A stretch of DNA of 64,000 bases from positions 310,001 through 374,000 of the forward strand of contig JAXGLZ010000001.1 of assembly GCA_040768925.1 (NCBI GenBank), in the 5' to 3' direction. Under the pieces are notes generated by a model. The model had not been told where the DNA came from. It saw only the letters and a program-made list of their open reading frames with translations, and did not search any database. Each line of letters begins with the position of its first letter. Within the stretch, counting starts at the first letter, position 1. Of this stretch, positions 51,831 through 60,043 are shown one piece after another. This stretch comes from CALNBC01 sp040768925. GTDB lineage: Bacteria; Bacillota; Clostridia; Christensenellales; CALWSW01. The position numbers were made by a program, and so were the translations under genes.

Positions 51831-53789
51831 TTATTCCGCGGCCGCGTTAGTACCCGCGATGCGGCCGAACACGATGGTGTCGGCCAGGGCGTTGCCGCCC
51901 AGGCGGTTGGCGCCGTGGATGCCCCCGGTGATCTCGCCGGCGGCGTACAGGCCGGGGATGGCGCTGCCGCTCTCGTCGAGCACATGGCAGTCCGCGTCGA
52001 TCACCACGCCGCCCATGGTGTGGTGCACGGTGGGAACCCGGGCCGCGGCATAGAACGGGCCGTTGTCGATGGGGGTGGAGAACAGGCTGCGGCCGAAGCT
52101 GTCCACTTCGCCAACCTTGTCGCCGCCCTGGGCGTATTGGTTGAACTCGGCCACGCTGGCGATCAGGTTTTCGGCGGGCACGCCGATCTTCCCGGCAAGC
52201 TCTTCCAGGGTGTCCGCCTTGTAGGCCCGGCCGGCTTCGACCAGGGCGTTGGCGGTTTCGCCGAAGTTGTTGACTTCGTCGCCGGTGGGATACGTGTCGC
52301 TGTCCATGATGATGAACATCAGGTGATCGGGCTGGTCAAAAAGCCCCAGGGTCATGTCGTCCCGGCGGCCGCCTTCGTTGACGAAGCGGTTGCCTTCCTT
52401 GTTGACAAAGATGCGAGTTTCGACATCGTGCTCGATGTTGCCGGAAAGCGCGCCGGTGACCGGATCGCCCAAGGGCAGCAGCTGGATGTTGTACATCTGG
52501 GTCAGGGCGGCGCCCACGGCGGTCGCCATGAAGATGCCGTCGCCGTTGTCTGTGGAGCAGTTGGTGGAAAGGACGCTCGCGCCCAGGGAGGGCCACTTGT
52601 TGATCTCGGCGTTGTACTTTTCACGCAGTTCGACGTTGCGGGCAAAGCCGCCGGTGGCCAGCACCACGCAGCCGCCCTTCGCAACGATCTTGCTGCCGTC
52701 AGTCGCTTCGCAGTTCGCGCCGACGACCCTGCCGTTTTCCACGATCAGGTCCTTGGCGGTGGTGTTGTACACCATGGTGATGCCGTCGTGGCCGTCCAGA
52801 TAGGCCTGATAGGTTTTGAAAAAGCCGGTGCCGACGGGCTCGACGGGCTTGTGGGCGCGGGGCCAGAGGCCGCCGGTCACGGTGAACTCACCGTCCAAAA
52901 AGCCCATGCCGAGGGTCTTCAGCCAGTCGACGCCGTCCCAAACGTTCTGGCACAGAGTTTTGACCAGCTCGAGGCTGCCCTCGAAGTCGCCGCCCCGCCA
53001 GGTTTGCAGGATGTGCCAGTTGACGCTGTCGAACAGCGCGGTGGAGCCGGTGGCCAGATACGCGTCGTATTCCGACTGCACGGCGGCGATCAGCGCGGCG
53101 TGGTCCTCGTTGACGGGCTCCTGCGTAAGAGCCTGCTTCAGGGAGTTGGCGTAGCTGTCCGTCATCTGGGTTTTGGGGACGTATTCGTCGTTGCTGGCGT
53201 TGAGCGCGCCGCCGGACATGATGGTGTTGCCGCCCATGGCGCCCGCCGCTTCGATGACGACGACGGTCTTGCCGGCCTGATTGGCGGTGACCGCCGCGGC
53301 CATTCCCGCGCCGCCCGCGCCCAGCACGACGATGTCGGCCTCGTAGGTCTTGTCCTCGGCTTCGGCCGATTCCACCGGGGCGTTCTTCAGCGCGGTGACC
53401 GCCGCGTCGCCGCCGGCCTGCTTCACGCAATCCTCAACAGCGGTCAGGATGGCGGTGGAAGAATAGGTGCAGCCGGAGACGGTGTCCACCGCCAAAGACT
53501 GGTTGGCGACGATGGCGCCGGGGATGGTGTCGAAAGCGCCGTCGCTGATTCCCGGCGTTTCGGACTGCTCGACGATCTCGATGGTCTCGATGGCGGCGGC
53601 CGAGAAGGTGACCTTTACGGTCACGGGGCCGTTGTTGCCCTGGGCCGAGGCGGTGTATGCGCCCGCGGTAAAGAGCGAGGCTTCGGCGGGGGGCGTAACC
53701 TCCGGCGTGGCTTCCGGAGCGGTCGCGGTGCAGCCCACTGCCATGAGCAGCAGCGAGAACACCAGCAGCACAGACAGAATTTTTTTCAT
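51831..53789 (-). CDS. Exported FMN/FAD-binding lipoprotein reductase (fumarate/urocanate reductase-like)
   Basis: 652 aa. A lipoprotein signal with lipobox MAVGC20 is followed by an FMN-binding domain (about 40-125) whose SGCT108YSS matches the ApbE-type covalent flavinylation motif D-x-x-S-G-A/C-T-x-S. The FAD_binding_2 domain starts with ADIVVLGAGGAG (157-162). Relatives reduce fumarate, urocanate or other enoates outside the cell using electrons from membrane flavoproteins. Substrate unknown. The ATG 53789 has AAAGGAGG. No apbE or membrane partner is in the window. Confidence 0.9.
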   Translation of the reverse strand: MKKILSVLLVFSLLLMAVGCTATAPEATPEVTPPAEASLFTAGAYTASAQGNNGPVTVKVTFSAAAIETIEIVEQSETPGISDGAFDTIPGAIVANQSLAVDTVSGCTYSSTAILTAVEDCVKQAGGDAAVTALKNAPVESAEAEDKTYEADIVVLGAGGAGMAAAVTANQAGKTVVVIEAAGAMGGNTIMSGGALNASNDEYVPKTQMTDSYANSLKQALTQEPVNEDHAALIAAVQSEYDAYLATGSTALFDSVNWHILQTWRGGDFEGSLELVKTLCQNVWDGVDWLKTLGMGFLDGEFTVTGGLWPRAHKPVEPVGTGFFKTYQAYLDGHDGITMVYNTTAKDLIVENGRVVGANCEATDGSKIVAKGGCVVLATGGFARNVELREKYNAEINKWPSLGASVLSTNCSTDNGDGIFMATAVGAALTQMYNIQLLPLGDPVTGALSGNIEHDVETRIFVNKEGNRFVNEGGRRDDMTLGLFDQPDHLMFIIMDSDTYPTGDEVNNFGETANALVEAGRAYKADTLEELAGKIGVPAENLIASVAEFNQYAQGGDKVGEVDSFGRSLFSTPIDNGPFYAAARVPTVHHTMGGVVIDADCHVLDESGSAIPGLYAAGEITGGIHGANRLGGNALADTIVFGRIAGTNAAAE

Positions 53790-53868
53790 TGTTTCCTCCT
53801 TTACGTTCGTAAAAGGTGACCGGATGCATTGCGGCCAAAATAAGGCATTAATCCGCATCCCTGCCGTA

Positions 53869-53899
53869 ATTATAGTATATAAAGCTACTTTAGCTTCAA
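53869..53899 (-). promoter_or_regulatory. MerR-type promoter of the flavin lipoprotein gene
   Basis: On the - strand, TTGAAG (53894-53899) and TATAAT (53869-53874) are 19 bp apart, the long spacer typical of promoters activated by MerR proteins. A dyad AAGCTA-CTT-TAGCTT (53882-53896 as read on +) lies in the spacer and touches the -35. The MerR gene is directly upstream. Confidence 0.65.
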
Positions 53900-53934
53900 G
53901 CGCTTTTTTTAACAAAGAGCAAAAACCCGTTGTT

Positions 53935-54310
53935 TGGCGGGGGATGACGGTGAACCGGCAAGCCCGGGCCCCGGGGATTTTTTTGGGGCTGAATCCCCGA
54001 AGGATTCAATCAAATCCGACGGCACGAGCCAAAATCGCAGGTTCCGGCCCTCATCAAGGATTGCCGCCGGCCGCGCAAAAATCACAGGTTCCGGCATTTC
54101 ATCAGGGAATGATGCCGGCCGCGCCGGCGGCCTTTCCGGCGGCCGGGCGTCAGCTTTGCCGTATCCTTTTCTTTATTTTTGCCCGAAAGGCCCCTGCGCG
54201 AAACGCGCCGAAATCACAGATTCCGGCACTTCATCAGGGATTGCCGCCGGCCGCGCCGGCTGCCATAAAAACCAATCGGCGGAGCGGCCCGCAGGCCGCT
54301 TTGACGCCCC
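53935..54310. repeat. Family A-type repeat cluster, A7
   Basis: At least three tandem copies of a unit AAATC(A/G)CAG(G/A)TTCCGGC-(A/C)TTCATCAGGGA-TG-CCGGCCGCGCCGGC, at about 54033, 54087 and 54210. The same unit is part of families A and L elsewhere. It fills the gap between the MerR gene and the lipoprotein promoter. Confidence 0.7.
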
Positions 54311-54319
54311 GGATTTTCG

Positions 54320-55114
54320 TTATTTAATGGGGACCCATACCTCAACATAGGGCTTGATCTGCGCCACCGACGCCACCTCAACCAGCAGCACGGTACCCCA
54401 GGGCGTGCCGGCCGCCTCAAACCCCCGGGAACGCGCGTATTCAAGCGGCGCGGCGAACACCTGGGCGGGATTTTCGGCGAAATCACTGTTTGCGGCGACA
54501 ATGGTATGCAGGCTGGAAACGGCGTCCATATGCCGGATCTGCAAGTCAAGGGGCAGCTTGAGCCATTCCGCGTTTTGGGGAGACACGCTGTAGCAGAACA
54601 CCGGGCCGCCTTCGTCCAGCAGCACCGAAAGCCGGGTGGCGGGCATGGCGGCGATCCATTTTTCCGCCACATCCTGGGCTTTTCTGTCCTTCGAGATCCA
54701 TCCGTCCTCCTCGTCGTACATAAGCAGCGCCTCCGGCGAACGCACAAACTCGTAATCGTCCAGCAGGCGGTCGATCTGGACGATGCCGTCGAGATGCTCG
54801 TCGATGGAGGCGGCCAGATTGCGGTAATGGGCTTCCTTGCGCAGCGCTTCGTCCCTTTGGCTGCGGACCCGGGCCTCGATGAGCTTGCGGTCGTTCTCCG
54901 ACCCGCCGAACTGGCCGACCACGGTTTTAAAGCGAAACCCCATCGAGCGGTATTTAAAATAGGAAAGCAGGCGAAAAACATCCCCGATCGCGTAATAGCG
55001 GCGGCCGTTCTCCTCTTTGTTGGCGGGAATCAGCTTTTCCCTTTCAAAATAATGCAGGGCGCTTGGGGTCAGCCCAAGCACGCGGGCGATATCGCTGACA
55101 CTGTATTTGACCAT
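54320..55114 (-). CDS. MerR-family transcriptional regulator
   Basis: 264 aa. The N-terminal MerR HTH (YSVSDIARVLGLTPSALHYFEREKLI, given here in parts: residues 4-30) continues to RRYYAIGDVFRLLSYFKYRSMGF; then a coiled-coil dimer helix (about 75-120); then a C-terminal GyrI-like effector domain (about 125-264). Likely regulates the neighbouring lipoprotein gene through the 19-bp-spacer promoter at 53869-53899. The ATG 55114 follows AGGGGG. Confidence 0.9.
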   Translation of the reverse strand: MVKYSVSDIARVLGLTPSALHYFEREKLIPANKEENGRRYYAIGDVFRLLSYFKYRSMGFRFKTVVGQFGGSENDRKLIEARVRSQRDEALRKEAHYRNLAASIDEHLDGIVQIDRLLDDYEFVRSPEALLMYDEEDGWISKDRKAQDVAEKWIAAMPATRLSVLLDEGGPVFCYSVSPQNAEWLKLPLDLQIRHMDAVSSLHTIVAANSDFAENPAQVFAAPLEYARSRGFEAAGTPWGTVLLVEVASVAQIKPYVEVWVPIK

Positions 55115-55149
55115 CACAGCCCCCTTTTTGCACAAAAGAACCTGTAGTT

Positions 55150-55177
55150 ACTATAGGATTTTGCACCTTCTATTCAA
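55150..55177 (-). promoter_or_regulatory. Promoter of the MerR gene
   Basis: TTGAAT (55172-55177) and TATAGT (55150-55155) on the - strand, 16-bp spacer, about 36 bp before the ATG. A small TAGT-A-ACTA dyad overlaps the -10. Bases 55200-55374 beyond it hold no recognisable feature. Confidence 0.6.
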
Positions 55178-55374
55178 ATCATAGCAGGAACCAAACAAAA
55201 AAGGAAACCTTTTCACACGAATCCTTCCCCCCGTTTCAAATGCGGAGCGGAATGCAGCGCGATATTTCGCCGCGGATTCCGAATCCCCGCGCCGCCGGGT
55301 ATCCCGCCATGGGCGCGGACCGCAGACGGATCCGGGCGCCCCGAGCCGATCGGCGCGCCGCCCGCCGCATGCGA

Positions 55375-55386
55375 CCCCCCCCCCCC
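55375..55386. repeat. Run of 12 C
   Basis: A homopolymer of twelve C at the left flank of the mobile island. It is the longest C run in the window and may vary in length. Confidence 0.9.
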
Positions 55387-55391
55387 GAATT

Positions 55392-55433
55392 AAGGGCTAT
55401 TCACACGGCCGCAAGGGCTATTCACACGGCCGC
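55392..55433. repeat. Perfect 21-bp tandem duplication
   Basis: AAGGGCTATTCACACGGCCG plus C, twice in a row (55392-55412 and 55413-55433), beside the left junction of the mobile island. Origin unknown. Confidence 0.95.
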
Positions 55434-55852
55434 ATCGACCCGGTTGAATCCGGCGATCCAGCCAAAACGATTTCCATCTGCGGCCGCCCGCCTTCGCCGC
55501 GCGCCCGCCGCGGGCCGGGCGGGGAGTGTTCATTGTGGATGAGCACGTCGTTGTTTCCGTTGCCAATACAGGCACAGATATTTCCGCCCAGACCTTTGAC
55601 AAACCGGCGTTTGCACTCTCCGGCATGATCGGTGTTGCAGACCTCCAGCGTAACGGGCAGATCCGCCAGCTCCCTTGCTGCGGTCCCCTGCGTGTCAGAA
55701 GTGAGGACGTAGACACGGTAATATTCCGCCAACCGAATGATCCGTTGCTTCACAGCCTCCTTTATCACTCCGTCCACGGCAATGGTGCCGTTGAAGTCCA
55801 TGACCACGTTTTCTATCGTCAAAGTCTTGTATCCGGGAATTTCATATCGCAT
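55418..55852 (-). pseudogene. HAD-type soluble P-type-ATPase-like protein, C-terminally replaced
   Basis: About 144 aa; the ATG at 55852 follows GAGGG. Residues 1 to about 106 read as a COG4087-like HAD protein: VVMDFNGTIA (motif I, with Asn for Asp at the third position), VYVLTSDTQGTA (motif II) and CIGNGNNDVL (motif IV). From about 55525 down, the reading is Pro/Arg/Gly-rich and unrelated, and the gene ends in the 21-bp repeat. So the normal C-terminus (residues after NNDVL) has been lost at what looks like the island boundary. Co-location with a P-type-ATPase-like gene is notable. Confidence 0.75.
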
Positions 55853-55959
55853 TGTCATCCCTCGCTTCTCTCAATCTTTCCAATATCTGCTGAGCATGAA
55901 AGCCTTGCCCGGCTTTTCTTTCACATTGTCATCCCTCATCCCGTCTGGCCGAAAATCTT

Positions 55960-56217
55960 ATGGTACAAATCTTCTCCGAAGGCCGTCTGCAAGGGTTCCC
56001 CCGGCACAACTTTAAAGGTGCGCTCACCATTCTCAAGCCGCTGCGCCCGCAAATATTGCGTGTCTTTGCCAAGGAGGTGAATGCCATCGGCACAAACATC
56101 AACCAGGTTGCGCACGCGGCCAACATCTCACGGCAGGCCCCTGAAAGCCGGATAGACTTTTTGCTGAAAAAGCTCGACGAGGTGATCGCGGTGCTCAATC
56201 GCATCCAAGAGGAATGA
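55960..56217 (+). pseudogene. MobC-type relaxosome protein, C-terminal remnant
   Basis: Up to 85 aa. The last 45 residues (GTNINQVAHAANIS, then DFLLKKLDEVIAVLNRI) are typical of bacterial mobilisation protein MobC, an oriT-binding accessory factor. The ribbon-helix-helix N-terminus is missing and replaced by unrelated sequence. The relaxase starts 4 bp after its stop, the usual mobC-mobA arrangement. Confidence 0.75.
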
Positions 56218-56220
56218 GTC

Positions 56221-57312
56221 ATGGCGTATACCAAAATATTCGCCCGCAGCATGCGTCTGGATAAAATGCTGAGCTACGTCCGCAACGCAGAAAAGACATC
56301 CTTCGGCAATGCAATTGAGGGCATTGTGGATTATGCGGCGAATCCCGATAAAACCGCCGAGCAGATTTTTGTTTCCACAATGAACTGCACGCGGGCCGGT
56401 GCGACCGAGGAAATGATGGCGACAAAAAAGCGCTGGGGCAAGAAGGACGGCGTGCAATGCTACCACGTCATACAATCCTTCGCCCCCGGAGAAGTCACCC
56501 CCGACCTGGCCCACCGTATTGGCCGGGATCTGGCCGAGCGGTTGTGGGCGGATCATTACCAGGTGGTGATCGGCACCCATGTGGACAAAGGCCATATCCA
56601 CAACCACATCGCAATTAATTCCGTCGCATTTACGGATGGTCGAAAATACCGGTCCACCCCGGCGACGTACTACTACGATGTGCGCGGCACATCGGACGAG
56701 CTGTGCAAAAAATACGGGCTATCGGTGATCGAACCGACAGGCCGCGGCCAGGAGTATGCCGAATGGAAAGCGGCGCATGAAGGCGAAAAGACCAAGCGGG
56801 ACCGGGTGCGCAAGGACATCGACGCGTGCATCGCACGCTCGGCAACATTTTCCGAGTGGGTTAAGAATATGCGGGCGCTCCGCTACATCATTGACTTTGA
56901 CCGCAAGCATATCGCAGGGCAATTAACCGTTTTGTGGGAGGGAGGAATGTATGTGTTCCCTGGGCCGAGGATGGTGAAATATAGTACCAGGCTGAAACGA
57001 GTCTTGGACCCATACGAGTCAATTTCAGACGTCTGGGAAGGTGAAATCGAAGATGAAAAAAGAAGTACCGCCCACAAAAAAATTAGTGCTTGCAAGCCTT
57101 TTTCTCGCCTTGGGACAAGTCCTTCCTTTTTTCACCTTTCAAATTCCTCAAATCGACTTAATGATGCTGCCGGTATATATTTCAGTGTTCCTTTGCGGTT
57201 ATACTTGCGGCTGGTCAAACGGTCTGATTGTCGGTTTTATGACGCCTATTATGCGAAGTATACTGTTTGGCATTCCACCCATGGTTCCCTACGCTGTCGC
57301 AATGTCGTTTGA
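56221..57312 (+). pseudogene. Relaxase (MobA/VirD2-type), truncated
   Basis: 363 aa reading frame, but only about residues 1-235 look like a relaxase: TSFGNAIEGIVDYAANPDKT, VQCYHVIQSF, and the metal motif HVDKGHIHNHIAIN with the three His. Such enzymes nick oriT and lead DNA into a recipient. After RKHIAGQL the sequence loses similarity and the frame overlaps the ECF gene for 260 bp. Full relaxases are 400-600 aa, so the 3' part has been replaced by the ECF/ATPase segment. Confidence 0.85.
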
Positions 57313-57583
57313 GCTTGCCGTTTATGGTTTTATGACGGCTGTTCTTCGCGGTCTGCTTTCCCTAAAACGGCTGTCCGTATTTATTACGGTCGCAGTGGCT
57401 ATGTTTGCCGGAAGGATAATCTGGGGAATCGTTTTTATCCTCCTGATCGGGGCCTTTGATTTATCTGCCTGGATCATAGTTATGTCCGGTGCTTTTTTCT
57501 TTACAGTTATCAACGTCGTCGTTCAGATGGTTCTGATACCATTTGCCATTATCGCTTTAAAAAGAACAAGGATCATAACCTGA
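57053..57583 (+). CDS. ECF-transporter S-component-like membrane protein
   Basis: 176 aa with five or six helices. ECF S-components bind a vitamin or other micronutrient in the membrane and usually pair with an energising EcfT/EcfA module. PQIDLMMLPVYISVFLCGY, the GWSNGLIVGFMTPIMRS helix and FGIPPMVPYAVAMSFELAVYG match the PF12822/COG4684-like group. The ATG 57053 has GAAGGTG upstream. The DNA is AT-rich, unlike the relaxase part. 19 bp later the P-type-ATPase-like gene starts; no EcfA or EcfT is present. Confidence 0.82.
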   Translation: MKKEVPPTKKLVLASLFLALGQVLPFFTFQIPQIDLMMLPVYISVFLCGYTCGWSNGLIVGFMTPIMRSILFGIPPMVPYAVAMSFELAVYGFMTAVLRGLLSLKRLSVFITVAVAMFAGRIIWGIVFILLIGAFDLSAWIIVMSGAFFFTVINVVVQMVLIPFAIIALKRTRIIT

Positions 57584-57602
57584 TTGCAAAGGGGGCAATA
57601 TT

Positions 57603-59291
57603 TTGAAAGATAACCCTGTGACAATTATCAAAAACGGAAAATGGATCAATATCGCAGAAGACGATTTATGCAAGGATGATACGGTGGTCTTCCAGGCCGG
57701 AGATATTGTTCCCGCCGATCTCAGGCTTATTGAAGCAACAGGCTTAGAGGTTGACGAATTTGATTTGACCGGCGAAATCATGCCTGTCATAAAAAATATT
57801 CAGGAAAGCGCAATGCTTTACAGGGGAAGCAAAATCATAAAAGGCTCCGGCAAAGGCATTGCAGTTGCAACCGGAAGCGAAACGGAATACGGAAAAATCT
57901 TAGAGCAGACATGGGAACAAGAAAATACCTATAGGTTCCAGTTTTTCAACAAAAACTCTCTTTTTCCGGTCGCGTTGCTCCTACCTCCCTTTGTCGTCCA
58001 GATGGCGTTATCACACCATCCCATTTTGTTGATTTTGCTTTATTTGTTTTTGTCTGCTGCTTTGATGCTAATGCAAAATGATGATTTCTTTCGATATTTG
58101 CTCATTTCAGATGAGGTAAAAAAATATGAGCGTTATCAAATTCAGATACGGGATATATCGGCTATAGAGGCGTTGAATCAGATTGATGTAATCTGTTTTG
58201 ACAAAACAGGCGTATTAACAACACGGGAAATGGAAGTCAAAAACTTGTATTATGCCGATGGAATGCCTCATGCTGCCAATACAGCAAATAATAATACCCT
58301 GTCATATTTGGTTAAAACAGCATGCGCGCTGTGCAATGACGTACAGTTTTATGAAAAGCTGGAACAGGCAAACGCCATTGACAAGACTTTGATTTCCTTT
58401 GCAGGTAAAAACGGAATTGATATAAAGGAATTATTGCAAAGCGAGCGAATATATCACAGGCCTTTTGAATCGGAAAACAAGTATATGGCATGCGGGTACA
58501 AACTGAAAGATTTGGGCGTGTATTATTTTGCAAAGGGAGACCCGGACGTTGTTTTGGGAATGTGCAACAGATATCTTTCAGCGGCCGGCGGAAAAAAAGC
58601 AGATTCTGATTTTAGGCATTTCACTTACAACACAATTAGCTCAGTTAATCAAAGAGGAAACACCGCGATTGCTTTGGCATATGTCTCAGGCGTGTTCAAT
58701 GAGCCCCCCAAACAATATACATTCTTGAGCATATTGGAGCTGGAAAATCCGTTGCAGCATGGAGCGCGCGAGACCATATCAAAGATTACTGAAAAAAGAA
58801 TAAGAAGCATCATGTTGACCGGAGACAAAGCTGAAACTGCCATAAACATCAGCAAAGAATGCGGGATCACAAAAGGTTCGGGGTATCTGATCGGCAGGGT
58901 AATTGACAGGATGGCACTGGACGAAGTTGCAAGGCAATCCGATCATTGTTCCGTATTTGCGAGATTATTGCCTTCCCAAAAAGGGATTATTATCAGGCTT
59001 TTTCAACAAAGAGGTCATCATGTAGCCATGATCGGTGATGGCCCTAATGATGGGATAGCCTTAAGAGTTGCGGATATAGGAATATCTTTTCATAAAAACA
59101 GCTCTCCTATTGCGAGAAGGCTGGCAAAAATACTAATTAACGAATTACCCGATTTGCTTAGACTTATGGAGGGAGCTAAAAGAATAAAAAGGTCTGCTAA
59201 ATATTCAAAACTGTCCAGGGCTTTGATATTAACAGCAGTATTGCTTGTTTTATATTTCAGGGCAGCAAGTATAATTGGGTTTAAAATATAG
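57603..59291 (+). CDS. P-type-ATPase-like protein with few membrane helices
   Basis: 562 aa, start TTG at 57603 behind AAAGGGGG. It begins in the actuator domain (GDIVPADLRLIEATGLEVDEF, TGE at about 59-61), has two helices (about 117-135 and 140-160), then the phosphorylation motif CFDKTGVLT (Thr to Val change from DKTGT), the nucleotide-domain KGDPDVVLGMC, LTGDKAET and GDGPNDGIALRVADIGIS, and one C-terminal helix (about 540-560). Helices M1-M2, the PEGL/CPC ion-site motif and M6-M10 are missing; canonical members have about 850-900 aa. Core phosphorylation residues are kept, so it may be a functional reduced form rather than a fragment. Confidence 0.8.
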   Translation: MKDNPVTIIKNGKWINIAEDDLCKDDTVVFQAGDIVPADLRLIEATGLEVDEFDLTGEIMPVIKNIQESAMLYRGSKIIKGSGKGIAVATGSETEYGKILEQTWEQENTYRFQFFNKNSLFPVALLLPPFVVQMALSHHPILLILLYLFLSAALMLMQNDDFFRYLLISDEVKKYERYQIQIRDISAIEALNQIDVICFDKTGVLTTREMEVKNLYYADGMPHAANTANNNTLSYLVKTACALCNDVQFYEKLEQANAIDKTLISFAGKNGIDIKELLQSERIYHRPFESENKYMACGYKLKDLGVYYFAKGDPDVVLGMCNRYLSAAGGKKADSDFRHFTYNTISSVNQRGNTAIALAYVSGVFNEPPKQYTFLSILELENPLQHGARETISKITEKRIRSIMLTGDKAETAINISKECGITKGSGYLIGRVIDRMALDEVARQSDHCSVFARLLPSQKGIIIRLFQQRGHHVAMIGDGPNDGIALRVADIGISFHKNSSPIARRLAKILINELPDLLRLMEGAKRIKRSAKYSKLSRALILTAVLLVLYFRAASIIGFKI

Positions 59292-60043
59292 AAAAACGAT
59301 ATGCCTTGCCGTTCCTGACTGTTTTCCGAGCAGGTTTTATTTTATACTTTGATTGCCACGGTGGGTTTCTTGCTGATGAAGTCTCCGGCTCAAGTTAAGC
59401 CTAAGTGAGCCAACCCCAGCTGTGCCGAATTATCATTGCCTCTCTACCGATCTCTTCACCGACATGCCTGCTTTGCAACTTCGACACCACTGGTGTCGAA
59501 GTAATTCGCCCGATATCTCTGTTCTCTTTTTCATGCGGCTGTCCAATAAATCCTGTCCCAGTGGTGCAGAATTATTTCTAATCGGCCCGGCAAGTTCGTC
59601 GCTTAATGTCGCAACCCCGAAATTATTCTTAGCTTGAGAATAATTGTCTTTGACTGGCCTGCCTGCCTTTCATTTCATCGCATCCAACCGTACGCTATAC
59701 ATCACGGCCTTCTCAACCAATAGCAGTGCCACTCAACAAACTTAATTTCAAATAACTCGACAATCATGCAAAATGCACTTTTTTACAAGAAATTTGACAG
59801 CTTGTTACTATACATGTATCTTATAGATGTACCATGATAAGCACCTTGAAAACAGGATAATGCTGAAAGCAAACAGCATTACAAAACTCGGCGAAAGCGC
59901 TTAACGTCGTCGTGAGTCCGACATATCGAGTCAAAACAGCAAAGCAGTGAATCACCCACTAAACGGGATAGTGTACACGACTGATTGTGTAAATCGGAGC
60001 GCTCCGTCATATGATGACACTGATACTGTGAAGAAGGATACAT
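59292..60043. other. Non-coding AT-rich stretch upstream of the integrase
   Basis: 752 bp without a supported gene. It holds a hairpin CTTCGACACC-ACT-GGTGTCGAAG at 59479-59501, a promoter at 59794-59822 and a 12-bp palindrome CGGAGCGCTCCG at 59995-60006, 38 bp before the integrase start. No excisionase-size frame with a ribosome site is seen. Confidence 0.6.
59794..59822 (+). promoter_or_regulatory. Promoter in front of the integrase
   Basis: A perfect TTGACA (59794-59799) and TATCTT (59817-59822) with a 17-bp spacer, 220 bp before the integrase ATG. The long leader contains the CGGAGCGCTCCG palindrome. Confidence 0.6.

Noticed and set aside
51816..53819. 667-codon open frame on the + strand opposite the flavin lipoprotein
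   Set aside because: It is antisense to a clear FAD/FMN protein with signal peptide and ribosome site; long antisense frames are expected at this GC content.
59422..59637. 71-codon frame upstream of the integrase as an excisionase
   Set aside because: Composition and lack of a ribosome site do not fit a small basic excisionase; the frame crosses a hairpin.
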